The notes beneath the pieces were generated by a model, which searched no databases, was not told where the DNA came from, and worked only from the letters and a program-made list of their open reading frames with translations. A program made the translations under genes and the position numbers. 64,000 nt of DNA from Gemmatimonadales bacterium (GTDB taxonomy: Bacteria; Gemmatimonadota; Gemmatimonadetes; Longimicrobiales; Gaopeijiaceae), in contig REED01000173.1 in NCBI GenBank assembly GCA_007695225.1, positions 1 to 64,000 on the forward strand, written 5' to 3'. Below are positions 25,438 to 36,681 of this stretch, in pieces. The number at the start of each line of letters is the position of its first letter. Position 1 is the stretch's first letter.

Positions 25438-26969
25438 GGGTACCCGACAGGACGCTGCATCTGCCGGTAGTGAGGCCTTCCGCCCAACCGGAAACCGAAG
25501 CCGAAGAACCCGACATCGGGGCGCGGGCCGGTCAAGCCCGGGACATCCTCACCTCGGAGCTGGACCCCCTCCCCCGGGAGGAGTGCGGGGTGTTCGGAGT
25601 CTCAGGGGTTCCCGCCGCGGCCGAACTCACCTTCCTTGGTCTCTACGCCCTTCAGCACCGGGGACAGGAGTCGGGGGGGATCTGCGCCGTGGACGCCGAC
25701 GGCACGGCCCGGGTACGAAAGGGGCTGGGGCTGGTGGCGGACATCTTCAGCGCCGACGACCTGAACCAACTTCCCGGGGACACGGCACTGGGCCATGTCC
25801 GCTACTCCACCGCAGGCGGGAGCCGGATCCAGAACGCCCAGCCCATCGTGGTGCGCTATGCCCAGGGGGACCTGGCCATCGCCCACAACGGGAACCTCAC
25901 CAACGGCAACGAGCTCCGGAACCGCCTGGTGGAGGAGGGTGCGCTCTTCCAGACCACCTCCGATTCGGAGGTGATGGTCCACCTCATCGCCCGCTCCCGC
26001 CACGATTCGGTGGAGGCTCAGATTGATGACGCCCTCACCCACCTGGAGGGGGCCTTCTCCCTGGTCATCACCGTGGGGGACACCCTCTACGCAGCCGTGG
26101 ATCCCCGGGGCTTCCGACCGCTGGTCCTGGGGCGGCTGGGGTCCGGGCACATTGTGGCGTCGGAGACCTGCGCCCTGGACATCATCGACGCGGAATTCAT
26201 CCGCGACATCGAGCCCGGCGAGGTCCTCCGTATCCGGGGGCCCAAGGTGGAGCGCCTCCGGAGCCTTCCCCCGGCGCCCCGTCAGGCGCCCTGCGTCTTC
26301 GAGCTGGTCTACTTTGCCCGGCCGGACTCTCGCCTGTGGGGGGTCAGCGTGGACCGCTCCCGACGGGCCTTCGGACGGCGTCTGGCCGTGGAACATCCGG
26401 CGGAGGCGGACTGCGTCTTCGCCGTTCCCGACTCCGCGAACTCGGCGGCCCTGGGGTACGCCGAGGAGAGCGGAATCCCATATGAGCTGGGCCTCCTCCG
26501 GAATCACTACGTGGGGCGGACCTTCATCAAGCCCTCCCAGGCGGACCGGGATTTCGGCGCCCGGATGAAGTACAATCCGGTGCGGGAAGTGGTGAAGGAT
26601 CGCCGGGTGGTGGTGGTGGACGATTCCCTGGTGAGGGGGACCACCTCCACCTCGCTGGTGAAATTCCTCCGGGCCGCCGGAGCCAAGGAGGTGCACTTCC
26701 GCATCGCGTCGCCCCCGGTGACCAACCCCTGCTTCTACGGGATCGACATGCCCTCCAAGGAGGAGCTCGTGGGCTCCGCCCACTCGGTGGAGGAGATCCG
26801 GGCGCTCCTGGGCGTGGACTCCCTGGGCTACCTCTCCCTGGAGGGGATGCTGGAGTGCGTGGAGGACTTCGGACCCTTCTGTGACGCCTGCTTCTCCGGA
26901 AACTATACCGCCCCCCTTGTGGACGCCGAACGTGGGCTGGCCTCGCTGGTGAATCCTCCGGGATGCTGA
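25434..26969 (+). CDS. purF: amidophosphoribosyltransferase
   Basis: First committed step of purine synthesis: PRPP plus glutamine to phosphoribosylamine. 511 residues from a TTG that overlaps the purL stop, with AGGAGG 5 nt before. Catalytic Cys51 begins CGVFGV, so a 50-residue propeptide would have to be removed, longer than the roughly 10 residues of the Bacillus enzyme. Then [19 protein letters not shown], the PRPP loop [13 protein letters not shown], and C-terminal CDACF suggesting the 4Fe-4S form. A later start shortening the propeptide cannot be excluded. Confidence 0.95.
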   Translation: MRVPDRTLHLPVVRPSAQPETEAEEPDIGARAGQARDILTSELDPLPREECGVFGVSGVPAAAELTFLGLYALQHRGQESGGICAVDADGTARVRKGLGLVADIFSADDLNQLPGDTALGHVRYSTAGGSRIQNAQPIVVRYAQGDLAIAHNGNLTNGNELRNRLVEEGALFQTTSDSEVMVHLIARSRHDSVEAQIDDALTHLEGAFSLVITVGDTLYAAVDPRGFRPLVLGRLGSGHIVASETCALDIIDAEFIRDIEPGEVLRIRGPKVERLRSLPPAPRQAPCVFELVYFARPDSRLWGVSVDRSRRAFGRRLAVEHPAEADCVFAVPDSANSAALGYAEESGIPYELGLLRNHYVGRTFIKPSQADRDFGARMKYNPVREVVKDRRVVVVDDSLVRGTTSTSLVKFLRAAGAKEVHFRIASPPVTNPCFYGIDMPSKEELVGSAHSVEEIRALLGVDSLGYLSLEGMLECVEDFGPFCDACFSGNYTAPLVDAERGLASLVNPPGC

Positions 26970-28087
26970 GGGGGACGGACCAGGGGGATGGGGCGGACTC
27001 CGCCCGAAACGTTTCCTTGGCGCCCCCCCTTACGGTCCCCCCGGACGGACCCGAGATAGAGCATCAGATCCGGCGCCTCCGCGCCCTTCCCCGGGCGGAG
27101 CTCCACGTCCACCTGGATGGGAGCCTGCGACCAGAGACCCTGCTGGAACTGGCCAAAGAGAAAGGGAAGCCCCTTCCCGCCTGGGATCCGGAGACCCTCC
27201 GGAGGGCCATGCGCGCCGATGATGACGCCGACCTCACCCAGTATCTGGCTCGCTTCGAGACCACCCTATCGGTGATGCAATCCGCCCCGGCGCTGGAACG
27301 GATCACCAGGGAACTGGGGGAGGACCACGCCGCCGAGGGGGTCCGGTACGTGGAGATCCGGTATTCCCCGGTCCTTCATACCCGGGAGGGACTCACCCTG
27401 GAGGAGGCGGTGGACGCCCCGCTCCGGGGCCTCCGGGCTGCCGAGGCCGCTACGGGGATCCGGGGGAACCTAATCATCTGCGGGATCCGGACCATGGACC
27501 CAGTGGTCTCCACCGAGTTGGCGGAGCTGGCGGTGGCCTTCCAGGGGCGAGGAGTGGTGGCCTTCGACCTGGCCGGGGGGGAGGCGGGATATCCCGCTGA
27601 AGCCCACCGGGAGGCGTTCCAGCGAGCCAGGGATGCCAACCTGGCCGTCACCATCCATGCCGGAGAGGCGTGGGGTCCCTCCTCCATCCACCAGGCGATC
27701 CACCGCTGCGGGGCCAACCGCATCGGCCACGGCACCCGCCTCCAGGAGGATCCGGCACTGGAGAGCTGGGTCCGGGACTTCCAGGTCCCCCTGGAGATCT
27801 GCCTGACCTGCAACGTCCAGACCCGGGTGGCGCCCACCTTCGGAGCACATCCACTTCGGCGCTACTTCGACCAGGGAATCCGGCTCACCCTCTGCACCGA
27901 CAACCGGCTCATGTCCGGGGTAACGCTGGTGGACGAGTACCTCCGGGCAGCGGAGCACCTGGGCTTCACCTGGGAGGAACTCACGAAGGTGGCGCGGATG
28001 GGATTCGAGTCGGCCTTCCTTCCCTGGGACGAGAAGGGGACGCTGCTGGCGGCGTTCGACGCCGAGGTGGCGACCCTGATGGCCTGA
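26963..28087 (+). CDS. add: adenosine deaminase family protein
   Basis: Zinc hydrolase converting adenosine to inosine. 374 residues. Zinc and catalytic motifs: HVHLDGSLRPETLLEL, HAGE (catalytic Glu), GHGTRL, and LCTDNRLMSG, where the second Asp of the usual TDDP is Asn, as seen in actinobacterial-type members. The ATG overlaps the purF end by 7 nt, so it closes the purine operon and links salvage with synthesis. A related amidohydrolase, such as a nucleoside or aminofutalosine deaminase, is a less likely alternative. Confidence 0.9.
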   Translation: MLRGTDQGDGADSARNVSLAPPLTVPPDGPEIEHQIRRLRALPRAELHVHLDGSLRPETLLELAKEKGKPLPAWDPETLRRAMRADDDADLTQYLARFETTLSVMQSAPALERITRELGEDHAAEGVRYVEIRYSPVLHTREGLTLEEAVDAPLRGLRAAEAATGIRGNLIICGIRTMDPVVSTELAELAVAFQGRGVVAFDLAGGEAGYPAEAHREAFQRARDANLAVTIHAGEAWGPSSIHQAIHRCGANRIGHGTRLQEDPALESWVRDFQVPLEICLTCNVQTRVAPTFGAHPLRRYFDQGIRLTLCTDNRLMSGVTLVDEYLRAAEHLGFTWEELTKVARMGFESAFLPWDEKGTLLAAFDAEVATLMA

Positions 28088-28126
28088 CGGGGCGAGGCAC
28101 GGGCTTGGAGAGTCCAATCCTCCGGC

Positions 28127-31039
28127 TCAGGGCGCAGTGACCACCACCACCTCCGTCACCTCCGGCGAGAGGAGGGCCATCCCCTCTCGATCCACCCCTA
28201 CCATCACCAGCCGGACGGCACCGGAGGGCAGGTCCCGGGGTGGGGTCCATGCCAGCTCCCAGCGCCACTCCCTTCCCTCGGCGCCGGGTCCCACCTCTGC
28301 CATATCGGCCAGGGTCACCGTCCCCATCCAGCGATGGATCCCGTCCACCCGAGCCAGGAGATGGACGGCCTCGAAGGGACGGGAGAAGACGCCAGCCGCC
28401 CCCCGTGCCCGTCCCGTTAGGGTGAGGGTTCCGGGAACGGCGCCGCCACACCCTCCATCCTCCCGGCAGACCTCCTGGGCCGAGGCCTCCAGTTCCCAGC
28501 GCCGGACAGCGTCGTCCTCTCGCGCCTCCGGCCCGAAGCCCTGTAGAAGGAAGGCCCCCGGGCTCGGAAGGGAGGTAGCGGCCTCGGCGCGATTTCCCGC
28601 CGCGTCCACTGCCTGGGCCACCACGGCTGCCGCCGGTCGAAGGGTGCCGTCCGGGACTCCGTCGGGAGCTGACTCGACCCCCTTCACGAAGGGAAAGCGC
28701 ACAGAGAACCCCGCCTCGGTGGTCAGTTCTCCGCTGAAGGGACGGCCCAGGGTGTCCGGAGCGACGAAGGGGAGGGTCGGCCCCGAGCCGTCGCTGAATC
28801 GAATTCCCACCTGGCCCAGATGGAGGTCCACGTCATCCTCGGCCGTGGCGGCGAAGGAACGGATCTGCCCCCCTTCCAGCGCCGCAGGGAGGGAGGGAGG
28901 GGTCACATGGGGAGGAAGGACGTCCCGGAGGACTCGAGCTTCCAGCGGATCCGAGCGGTTCCCCCCCCGATCCACCACCCGGGCCCGAAGGGTGAGGTAC
29001 CCCGGCGGGGAGGAAGGGACATTTCGTACCAGCGTGCTCGCCACGGGCTCGCAGGGCCCGGAGCCCGGAAACAGGCAGCCTGCCTCTCCTTCGACCCCCG
29101 GAGCCTGGAGCCGAACCGTCACCCGCGCCGGGCTGGAGCCCAGTCCGCTCTCTCCGGATTCGGCCATCAGGACCCACTGGCTTCCGGCGGGGGGATTGAT
29201 GGCGGTGGCCCCCAGCCCCGCGCCGTCGGAGTCCAGCATCACCATCGGCGGTGTACGGTCCACGCCGAAGACCGCTCCCCGGGTGTTGGCCAGTGGATTT
29301 CCATCGGAAGGGGTCAGGGGGATCACCCGACGATTTTCCAGCGCATCGGAGAGGACGGCAACGGCACGATAGGCCGCATTTCCCGTCGTCGCCGGGAGCT
29401 GCCCCCCACGGACAACCGCCGGGCGCTCTGCCACCTCCTCGTCGGTGAGCCCCGCCTCTCCCACATGGAAGGTGGCACGGGCCCTACCTACCCCCTCATC
29501 CTCCAACTCCTCCAACCCCAGGACGAACGGGAAGTCAGACCCAACCCAGTTCTGAAGGCAGCATTCCACGGACCCGGAGGGACGTGGGAGAGCGAAAGCG
29601 GCCGAGACCGGGGGAACCAGGTCCACGCGCAGGCCGGCAGCCAGGGAGATGGGGAGGCCCGGGAGAAGACCTCCGTCGGCGTAGCGGGACGAAACCACCC
29701 GGACTTCATCCCCCGCCGGGGCCGTGGTCTGATACCCAGCCAGGGAGCCGGGAGCGCCGGGCGCCTCAGGAAAGGTGGCCAGGAAGGGCGCCTGGCCCAA
29801 GACGGTGACCCGGGCCACCTCCCCGACCTCCGGCGACCGGAACTCCACCACCGCCGAGGTCACCGCCCGCCCCGGGGAGTAGATCACGGGAAGAAGATGG
29901 ACGGACAGGTCCCCCCCCCACCAGCGCCGGCCCTCCAGATCCTCTTCAGGCCCGCGGCTCCCCTCTGCTGCTCGGGCGGTGAAGGTGTCCAGGTTGCGGA
30001 GGACCACCGGTACCGAGGCGGTCCAGGCCTCAGGCCCCCCCTCCCGGGTGGCGAGGAGGACGGTGAGGTTTCGCTCTCCGTTCAGGACCCGGGGCTGTCC
30101 CGTGGCAGGGTCGAACTCCGCGGTGTTCACCAGGAAGACGAGGTCCACCGGAGCCGAGGATGGGGCGTCCGGTTCTTCGGGAGCCCCCACCCCCTGGCGG
30201 AAGGTCTGTTTGCCCACCACCTCCCCTCCCAGCAGCACCAGGACCGAGTCGGGCGAATCCTCTCCCTTGTCCAGGGTCACGGTGACCTCGATCTGACCCC
30301 GGACATTGCCGGGGTCCACCGCCTGGGTCTCCCCCGACGGAAGACGGCGGGAAAGGGAGCGGATCACCGCGGTGGCGGTGATCTCGGGGCGGCCATCGAA
30401 GGAGACCACGTGATCCTGGCCCGTAGAGAGTTCCACCGTGGTGCGGGTACTGGGGAAGCTGAGGAAGGGGGGAATCCCGGTGATCTCCACCTCGTAGGAC
30501 CCGGATCGGAGCCCCGGAAAGGCGAAGGCTCCCGTGCCGTCGGTCTGGGTGGCTGCGGTGGCCGCTCCCCGCAGGTTCACTTCTACTCCTCCCACTCCCC
30601 GTCCTCCAGAGGTCACCGACCCCGAGATGGAGGCCGTGCGGATGAAGCTCCCCTGGAAGTCCACGATGACGCTCCCCCCCTCGGAGACCACAGCGGAGCG
30701 GGAGGTGGCCGGGAAGGCGGCGTCCAGGGGCACCCCACGTACCGAGACCACGTAGGCTCCGGCAGGAACGCCATCGAAGAGGAAGCGGCCACTGAAATCG
30801 GTGGTGGCGGTCCGGTTCAGCGGACCGGTGAGTTCCACCGTCACTCCTGTGAGGGCGTTCCCCTCCACCAGCACGATCCCCTGGACCACGCCCCGGGGGG
30901 TGGGGTCGGTGGTCCCGCAGCCCAGGAGAATGAGAGCCAGGAAGACGGACAGGAGACGCCGGGTCTCCTTCGACGAGGAGGCCTTCGGCGGCCTCCATCC
31001 CCGATCAGGGCCTCGATCAGGGCCTCGATCAGGACCCAT
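28127..31039 (-). CDS. large lipoprotein with carboxypeptidase-regulatory-like domains
   Basis: 970 residues. Lipobox LILLGC at about residues 36-41 follows a long n-region that contains three GPDR repeats. Residues about 45-220 hold two to three carboxypeptidase-regulatory/Ig-like beta domains ([11 protein letters not shown]...; [38 protein letters not shown]). The rest is beta-rich Ig-like sequence with [17 protein letters not shown] and [11 protein letters not shown] patterns of invertebrate-like bacterial surface repeats. Cys pairs in mid-protein may form disulfides. Likely exposed on a membrane surface; no enzyme motif seen. It overlaps the fbp end by 11 bp and converges on add. Function unknown. 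Confidence 0.75.
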   Translation of the reverse strand: MGPDRGPDRGPDRGWRPPKASSSKETRRLLSVFLALILLGCGTTDPTPRGVVQGIVLVEGNALTGVTVELTGPLNRTATTDFSGRFLFDGVPAGAYVVSVRGVPLDAAFPATSRSAVVSEGGSVIVDFQGSFIRTASISGSVTSGGRGVGGVEVNLRGAATAATQTDGTGAFAFPGLRSGSYEVEITGIPPFLSFPSTRTTVELSTGQDHVVSFDGRPEITATAVIRSLSRRLPSGETQAVDPGNVRGQIEVTVTLDKGEDSPDSVLVLLGGEVVGKQTFRQGVGAPEEPDAPSSAPVDLVFLVNTAEFDPATGQPRVLNGERNLTVLLATREGGPEAWTASVPVVLRNLDTFTARAAEGSRGPEEDLEGRRWWGGDLSVHLLPVIYSPGRAVTSAVVEFRSPEVGEVARVTVLGQAPFLATFPEAPGAPGSLAGYQTTAPAGDEVRVVSSRYADGGLLPGLPISLAAGLRVDLVPPVSAAFALPRPSGSVECCLQNWVGSDFPFVLGLEELEDEGVGRARATFHVGEAGLTDEEVAERPAVVRGGQLPATTGNAAYRAVAVLSDALENRRVIPLTPSDGNPLANTRGAVFGVDRTPPMVMLDSDGAGLGATAINPPAGSQWVLMAESGESGLGSSPARVTVRLQAPGVEGEAGCLFPGSGPCEPVASTLVRNVPSSPPGYLTLRARVVDRGGNRSDPLEARVLRDVLPPHVTPPSLPAALEGGQIRSFAATAEDDVDLHLGQVGIRFSDGSGPTLPFVAPDTLGRPFSGELTTEAGFSVRFPFVKGVESAPDGVPDGTLRPAAAVVAQAVDAAGNRAEAATSLPSPGAFLLQGFGPEAREDDAVRRWELEASAQEVCREDGGCGGAVPGTLTLTGRARGAAGVFSRPFEAVHLLARVDGIHRWMGTVTLADMAEVGPGAEGREWRWELAWTPPRDLPSGAVRLVMVGVDREGMALLSPEVTEVVVVTAP
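31002..31034 (-). repeat. 12-bp tandem repeat at a lipoprotein start
   Basis: Units of 12 bp at 31002-31013 and 31014-31025 and a partial third at 31026-31034. They encode [13 protein letters not shown] at residues 2-14 of the 970-residue lipoprotein. The third copy contains the fbp stop codon, so the repeat array grew, or was lost, right at the gene junction. Confidence 0.8.
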
Positions 31040-32045
31040 GGCCCTTCAGTTGCTCGTGGGCCATGTCCACCAGGGACCGGGCTCCGATGAAGAGGGGCGT
31101 TCGCTGGTGGAGTCCCTGCGGCTGGACATCCAGGATCTCCTGCTCCCCATCCGTGGCCCGACCGCCTGCCTGCTCAGCAATGAAGGCCAGGGGGTTGGCC
31201 TCATACACCAGGCGGAGCTTTCCCTCGGGATTGACGCTGTCCCCGGGATACATGAAGAGCCCGCCCCGGAGGAGCGTCCGATGGAAATCCGCCACCAGCG
31301 ACCCCACATAGCGGGAGGAAAACCCGCCAGAACCCGGCGATCCGTCCCGACCCTTCAGGTGGTCCACCAGCTTCTGCATGGGGGGGCTCCATCGGGAGTA
31401 GTATGCCTCGTTCACCGAATAGGAACGGGCCGGAGGCTCGGGGATCCGGATGTTGGGGTGGCTCAGGATGAACTCCCCGATGGAGGGATCCAGGGTGAAG
31501 CCGTGGACCCCATTCCCGGTGGTGTAGACCATCATGGTGCTGGAGCCGTAGACCACGTACCCGGCGGCCAACTGCTTCCGTCCGGGCTGGATGCAATCCT
31601 CCAGCGCCCCCCGCTCCGCTCCCGAGACCTTCCGGAAAATGGCGAAGATGGTACCGATGGAGACATTCACATCAATGTTGGAGGAACCGTCCAGGGGGTC
31701 GAAGAGGAGGACATAGTCCCCGGCGGGAAACTTCTCCGGAATGGGGAGCAATTCCTCCACCTCCTCCGAGCCCATGCAGCAGAGATGGCCGGTGTGATCC
31801 ATGGCCCGGTAGATGACATCCTGGGCGAAGACGTCCAGCTTCTGGACCTCCTCCTCCTGCACGTTCCGGTGGCCCGCCTGACCGAGGATGTCCATGAGCC
31901 CTGCCATGTTCACCTCACGGGAGATGACCTTGGCCGCCAGCGCCATGTCGGAGAGGATGTTGCTGAAGGCACCCCGGGCCCCGGGGTGCTTCCGCTCCTC
32001 CTCGATGATGTGGCGCTCGATGGTGACGATGTGGGTCTCGTTCAT
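31029..32045 (-). CDS. fbp: class I fructose-1,6-bisphosphatase
   Basis: Gluconeogenic phosphatase giving fructose 6-phosphate. 338 residues from the ATG at 32045; AGGAAGGA lies about 10 nt upstream, and the frame extension toward 32384 is comEC shadow. Metal and substrate motifs: [54 protein letters not shown], and the C-terminal [14 protein letters not shown]. Complete. 118 nt after comEC in the same direction. Confidence 0.96.
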   Translation of the reverse strand: MNETHIVTIERHIIEEERKHPGARGAFSNILSDMALAAKVISREVNMAGLMDILGQAGHRNVQEEEVQKLDVFAQDVIYRAMDHTGHLCCMGSEEVEELLPIPEKFPAGDYVLLFDPLDGSSNIDVNVSIGTIFAIFRKVSGAERGALEDCIQPGRKQLAAGYVVYGSSTMMVYTTGNGVHGFTLDPSIGEFILSHPNIRIPEPPARSYSVNEAYYSRWSPPMQKLVDHLKGRDGSPGSGGFSSRYVGSLVADFHRTLLRGGLFMYPGDSVNPEGKLRLVYEANPLAFIAEQAGGRATDGEQEILDVQPQGLHQRTPLFIGARSLVDMAHEQLKGHGS

Positions 32046-32163
32046 CGGATCCCGTCCTTCCTGGTTCAGGGGAGCGGGGCCGGATCCGGCCCCCACGGCA
32101 CACCCTTCAACGTAGCCGGGCGGGCGCCGTGGAAGGAAGGCCCGGGCCTCCTTCCAGGGGGAA

Positions 32164-34737
32164 CTACCGCCCGGTCCTGACCGATACCCGTCCATCGGGG
32201 CGAATCCGAAGCCGAACCGATCCGTCCCGATCGGTTCGCAGGACCCGTGCCCCGACCCGCTCCAGACGCTCCTCCACCTCGGGATGGGGATGTCCATAGC
32301 GGTTCCCGTCCCCCACGGGGATGAGAGCCCAGCGGGGGCGCACGGCCTCCAGGAGGGAAGCAGAGGTGGAGGTCCGGCTCCCATGGTGCCCGAGCTTCAG
32401 AACGGTCAGGGGCGGGAGGTGGGGGAGGATGGCCTCCTCCACCCAGGCGTAGGCGTCCCCGGTGAGGAGGAGGTGGGCCTCCCCGAAGCTCACCAGGAGG
32501 ACCACGGAGAGGTCGTTGGCGTCCAGGGTGGCCGGCAGGGAGCCGTCACCGAAGAGGGGTTCCCCTCGATGGAGGGGTGGGGCGGAGGGGTCGGGGTGCA
32601 GGACCCGGATCTCCACGCCCCGTCGCCGGAGGACTTGCCCCTCCCGGGCGGGCCACCAGGACACGCCCCGATCCCGGGCCTTCTCCTGGAGTTCCAGGTA
32701 GGGGCGGGAGGGGACGGGATGGGCAGGATCCAGCACGCCCCGAACGGGGAACTCCCGGAGAAGGGCCGGGGCTCCTCCGATGTGATCCAGGTGGGGATGG
32801 CTCAGGACCAGGGCCTCCAGCCGTCGCACCCCCTCCCGGCGGAGGTAGGGAACCACGCGGCGCGCCCCGGCGTCCCACCCGGCACTGCGGGGACCGGCGT
32901 CCACGGCGACCCAACCCCCGTCGGGAAGGCGCAGCGCCAGGGCGTCCCCCTGGCCCACGTCGATGAGATGGAGGTCCAGGGTCGCAGGGCCCGGTGCCAG
33001 GGGGGCAAGGAGGACCCCGACGATCCCCGCCAGGGTGGCGATGGCGGTCCGGACCCTCGGCCGGATCCGCCCTGCGGTCCAGCGCCGGAGGATCCACCAC
33101 GCCAGCCCTCCCCCCACCCCCGCACCCATCAGCCCCGCCCGGGAAACCCAGAAAGCCGCCCCTGGAAGGTGGGCGGTCCAGAGAACCATGGCCTCCACCC
33201 CCGCCAGGAGGAGGTCCACCCCTCCCGCAAGGAATCCAGCGGCCGGGAGAGAGACGAGGGAGACGGCCAGCGCCGCCCCGATCCCGGGAATGGCCAGGGA
33301 GATCCAGGGCGCGATGGCCAGGGTGGCGGGGATCCCCACAAGCGAGATCCGGTCGAAATGCCACGCCAGGAAGGGGAGCGTGGGAAGAGTGGCGGCGATG
33401 CCGGCCACGAGCCCCTCGGAACTCCCCCGGAGCCACCGCTCCCCGGTCCCGGCCCCGGGGCGTCGGCGGGGCGGCGTCCGGCCCAACCGGCGCCACCCCC
33501 GATCCACCCACGCCTCCATGGGGCCCCGCAGGGTCACGAGCCCCAGGGTCCCGGCGAAGGAGAGTTGGAACCCCACCGAGCGAAGGGCCCCTGGATCCAC
33601 AACCAGGAGCCCCAGGAAGGCGGTGGAGAGCGTCCCCACCGAGAAGGCGGGACGCCCCCGGATCCGCGCCAGGGCCAGGAGGGAGAGGAGGACCGACGCC
33701 CGGAGCGCGGCGTCCGGAGCCCCGATGGAGAGCACATACCCCCAGGCCCCCAGGGCAGCGAAGAGGGCCGAACGCCGGGGGTGGAGTCCGGCCAAGCGGA
33801 GGAACGCCAGGAGGAGCCCCGCCACCACGCCCACGTGAAACCCGGATATGGCCAGGAGATGCGCCGTTCCCGACAGCCCGAAGGCGGCCCGGAGGTCTGG
33901 GTCCAGGTGTTCCCGCCGGGCCATGACCAGGGCCTCTACCATGGGGGCGCGCTGGGGCCAGAGGACCCCCACCCGGTCCAGGATCCGCCCCCTGAGGGCC
34001 AGGGCCCATTCCCGGGGCCCCGACTCCAGCACAGGGTGGGGAGGGGGCTCCCCCCCCAGCACCCCGGCGCCCCCCGGCGGCGGTGGCCCTCCCGGGTTCG
34101 CCGGGGAGGCCCGCACTGAACTCCCTCCGGGATGGAGCCGGAGCCGCCCGGCCCACTCGCCACGTCCCGCCTCAGGGAAGCCCCTTCCCTCCCACCGAGC
34201 GGGGAGATGGATCCGGGCACCGGTGGGCGGAACGGGGTGATCCCCCGGCCAGATGGCCCGGACCGTGCCCGTGCATCCCCCCGGGAGTCCGGCCTCCACG
34301 TGGAAAGGAACCCCACGGGCCGGTGCGGGCCGTCCCAGGAAGCGTCCGGTGACCTCCACCTCGGCGGAGGTGGGAAGATGGAGACGACAGTCCCGGGCCG
34401 CCCCTCGCACCGCCGACTCCCCTGCCACCACACCGGCCATCACTCCCAGGAGGAGGAGAAGCGCCGGGGGGAGGGGCGGGACACGATGTGGAAGACGGCC
34501 CAGGAGTCGATCCAGGGACCTGTCGGGGGAGGTGCCTGGGAACATCATCCCGGCGGAGATCCCAGGGGACCTCGGTGGTCTCACCGGAGCTCTCGCCAGA
34601 GCCCTTACCAGGGTCGGGGGGCGCCACCATAGCGCCAGGGGCAGGGCCAGGAGGAGAAGGAGGAGGGCCGGTTCCGAGGGGACTCCGGCCTGGGGGAGGG
34701 ATGCGCCGGCCCCATAGGCCAGCGCCACCCGGGTCAC
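32164..34737 (-). CDS. comEC: ComEC/Rec2 DNA-uptake channel protein
   Basis: Inner-membrane channel for single-stranded DNA during natural transformation. 857 residues from GTG 34737. In order: N-terminal hydrophobic and DUF4131-type region (about 20-220, Arg/Pro rich), the competence core of membrane helices (about 240-560, starting with [20 protein letters not shown]), and a C-terminal metallo-beta-lactamase domain (about 590-850) with IDVGQGDA and zinc motif [10 protein letters not shown], then LKLGHHGS. The full-length architecture suggests the cell could take up DNA, although other com genes are outside the window. Confidence 0.93.
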   Translation of the reverse strand: MTRVALAYGAGASLPQAGVPSEPALLLLLLALPLALWWRPPTLVRALARAPVRPPRSPGISAGMMFPGTSPDRSLDRLLGRLPHRVPPLPPALLLLLGVMAGVVAGESAVRGAARDCRLHLPTSAEVEVTGRFLGRPAPARGVPFHVEAGLPGGCTGTVRAIWPGDHPVPPTGARIHLPARWEGRGFPEAGRGEWAGRLRLHPGGSSVRASPANPGGPPPPGGAGVLGGEPPPHPVLESGPREWALALRGRILDRVGVLWPQRAPMVEALVMARREHLDPDLRAAFGLSGTAHLLAISGFHVGVVAGLLLAFLRLAGLHPRRSALFAALGAWGYVLSIGAPDAALRASVLLSLLALARIRGRPAFSVGTLSTAFLGLLVVDPGALRSVGFQLSFAGTLGLVTLRGPMEAWVDRGWRRLGRTPPRRRPGAGTGERWLRGSSEGLVAGIAATLPTLPFLAWHFDRISLVGIPATLAIAPWISLAIPGIGAALAVSLVSLPAAGFLAGGVDLLLAGVEAMVLWTAHLPGAAFWVSRAGLMGAGVGGGLAWWILRRWTAGRIRPRVRTAIATLAGIVGVLLAPLAPGPATLDLHLIDVGQGDALALRLPDGGWVAVDAGPRSAGWDAGARRVVPYLRREGVRRLEALVLSHPHLDHIGGAPALLREFPVRGVLDPAHPVPSRPYLELQEKARDRGVSWWPAREGQVLRRRGVEIRVLHPDPSAPPLHRGEPLFGDGSLPATLDANDLSVVLLVSFGEAHLLLTGDAYAWVEEAILPHLPPLTVLKLGHHGSRTSTSASLLEAVRPRWALIPVGDGNRYGHPHPEVEERLERVGARVLRTDRDGSVRLRIRPDGRVSVRTGR

Positions 34738-34809
34738 CGGGGGAAGGCGGGCGATCAGCGCCGCCTCCCCTCCGGATCTGCGCGGTGCGCAGGTGGGGGA
34801 AGCATGGGG

Positions 34810-35166
34810 TCAGATCACGGGTTTCTCAGCGGTGGGGCCTCCGGCCGTCTCCTCGGTATCGTCCTCCGGCTCCAGTCGGAAGAGATCCCGCTGGTATCGG
34901 TCGATCCGCTCCTGCTCCTCCCGGCCCTCCTCCGCAAGACGATCCCGAAGGAAGCGGCGCACCCTCAGGTCGGCATGGACGTTGGCCAGGAGCATCACCA
35001 GCATCCCCATGAGGACCCCGCCGAAGGCCACATACACCAGGGGCACCCGGTAGAAGATCCAGAGTCCCAGGTCCAGGGTCACCCGCTCGGTGCCGTTCCA
35101 GCGGGTGAAGAGCATGACCAGCACCAGGATGAGGGTCACACCCACAATCCCGGCGCCCCGGATCAC
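34810..35166 (-). CDS. LapA-like (DUF1049) small membrane protein
   Basis: 118 residues from a GTG that overlaps the miaB stop (GTGA). Two membrane helices, VGVTLILVLVMLFTRW and VPLVYVAFGGVLMGMLVMLLA, separated by a short loop of the form NGTERVTLDLG..IFYRVPL, match the LapA/YciS pattern. A charged cytoplasmic helix (ADLRVRRFLRDRLAEE...) and acidic tail follow. In enterobacteria the relative works in lipopolysaccharide assembly control; here the role is unknown. The 72-nt gap to comEC holds a short CTGCGC/GCGCAG inverted repeat without a T-run. Confidence 0.65.
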   Translation of the reverse strand: MIRGAGIVGVTLILVLVMLFTRWNGTERVTLDLGLWIFYRVPLVYVAFGGVLMGMLVMLLANVHADLRVRRFLRDRLAEEGREEQERIDRYQRDLFRLEPEDDTEETAGGPTAEKPVI

Positions 35167-36677
35167 GCCGACCCCGCCAGCGCCGCCGAAACCACGCACC
35201 GCCCCCGGAAGGTCGCTCCAGTGGTCCCGGTGAGTTCCACCCGCCGGAGCTCGCCGGGCCGCCAGCCCCCTTCCCCAGCCTCGGCGTCGGGAAAGGCAAC
35301 CACCTTGTTCCGCCGGGTCCTGCCCAGGAGATGGCCCGGATCCCGGGCCTCCTTCTCCACCAGTATCTCCTCCACCCGTCCCACCTCCGACGCATTGATC
35401 TCGCCCTGGATCCCCCGGGCCACCTCAATGAGCTCCTCCAGCCGGGCCTGGGCCTCGGCGTCGGAGATGGACTCCTCGGGGGGAAGGCGCGTGGCCGGGG
35501 TCCCCTCCCGGGGAGAGAATCGGTAGGTGTAGGCCTCGTCGAAGCAGACCGTGCGCATGAGCTCCAGGGTGTCCCGGAACTCGGCCTCCGTCTCGCCCGG
35601 GAAGGCGACGATGATATCCGTGGAGAGAGCGATGTCGGGAATTCCCTCCCGAACCATTTCCACCTTCTCCAGGAAGCTCTCCACGGTGTAGCGCCGGACC
35701 ATCCGCTTGAGCATGCGGTCATTGCCGGACTGGGCCGGGAGGTGGAGGTGCTCACACACCGCAGGCTCGGTGGCCATGACCTCCACCAGCTCGGGGGTCA
35801 CGTCGTTGGGGTGGGGGGAGGTGAAGCGAACCCTCTGGATCCCGTCCACCCGGGCCACCTCCCGGAGGAGGCGGGGGAAGGCGGCGCCATCATGCACCCA
35901 GGAATTCACCGTCTGCCCCAGGAGGGTCACTTCGGTGATTCCCCCCTCGGCCAGCCCCCGGACCTCGTCCAGGATCTCGGTCAGGGCGCGATTCTTCTCC
36001 GGCCCACGGACGTAGGGAACGATGCAGTAGGTGCAGCGGTGGTCGCACCCCCGCTGGATCGGGATCCACGCCGAGGCCTGAGAGCTTCGGCGCTGCTCGA
36101 GCCCCTCATAGTTCTCCCGGGGGTCCAGTTCCAGTACCGCCAGTTGGATCCGCCCCTTCCCTCCCCGCAGGGCGTTCCGGCCCGGCCCGCGGCGGGAGGC
36201 GGGACGGGCGTGCACGCCGGACCCGGCGGCGATCCTCCGCTCCGGGGCCGGGGCTCCCACCCCAGCGGCGCCGTCAGTCCGAGCTCCCTCCGGGGCCTCG
36301 CCCTGGCGAACCCGGCGAAGCTGCTCCGGGAGGGAGCGGTAGGCGTCGGGGCCCAGGACCAGGTCCACATAGGGCGCCTGCTCCAGAAGGGAGGTCCCCA
36401 TCCGCTGCGCCATGCACCCGGTGACCCCGAGGACGAGGTCGGGGCGCTCCTTCCGGATCCCGTTGAGCTGGGAGACGCGGCCCAGGACCCGCCGTTCGGC
36501 GTGATCCCGGATGGCACAGGTGTTCACCAGGATCACGTCCGCCTCCTCGGGGGAGGAGACGAGCTCGTATCCTTCCGCGGCGAGGATGCCCTGCATGAGC
36601 TCCCCGTCGGAAATGTTCATCTGGCAGCCGTACGTCTCGACGTACGCGCGCCGCTTCGAATCCGTGTTCACCGTCAT
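35163..36677 (-). CDS. miaB: tRNA-2-methylthio-N6-dimethylallyladenosine synthase
   Basis: Radical SAM methylthiotransferase acting on i6A37 of tRNA. 504 residues. N-terminal cluster cysteines in YGCQMN, NTCAIRDHAE and GCMAQ; radical SAM motif CDHRCTYC; C-terminal TRAM domain with VGRVEEILVE and LLGRTRRNKVV. Compared with family length of about 440-470 there is an insert of about 55 residues (roughly 125-180), Gly/Arg/Ala/Pro rich, just before the radical SAM core. Four nt downstream of its paralogue mtaB and coupled to the LapA-like gene. Confidence 0.95.
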   Translation of the reverse strand: MTVNTDSKRRAYVETYGCQMNISDGELMQGILAAEGYELVSSPEEADVILVNTCAIRDHAERRVLGRVSQLNGIRKERPDLVLGVTGCMAQRMGTSLLEQAPYVDLVLGPDAYRSLPEQLRRVRQGEAPEGARTDGAAGVGAPAPERRIAAGSGVHARPASRRGPGRNALRGGKGRIQLAVLELDPRENYEGLEQRRSSQASAWIPIQRGCDHRCTYCIVPYVRGPEKNRALTEILDEVRGLAEGGITEVTLLGQTVNSWVHDGAAFPRLLREVARVDGIQRVRFTSPHPNDVTPELVEVMATEPAVCEHLHLPAQSGNDRMLKRMVRRYTVESFLEKVEMVREGIPDIALSTDIIVAFPGETEAEFRDTLELMRTVCFDEAYTYRFSPREGTPATRLPPEESISDAEAQARLEELIEVARGIQGEINASEVGRVEEILVEKEARDPGHLLGRTRRNKVVAFPDAEAGEGGWRPGELRRVELTGTTGATFRGRCVVSAALAGSA

Positions 36678-36681
36678 GCCT

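Noticed and set aside
34778-34792. Terminator CTGCGC-GGT-GCGCAG between the LapA-like gene and comEC
   Set aside because: Stem of only 6 bp, 3-base loop and no T-run; expected by chance in such GC-rich DNA.
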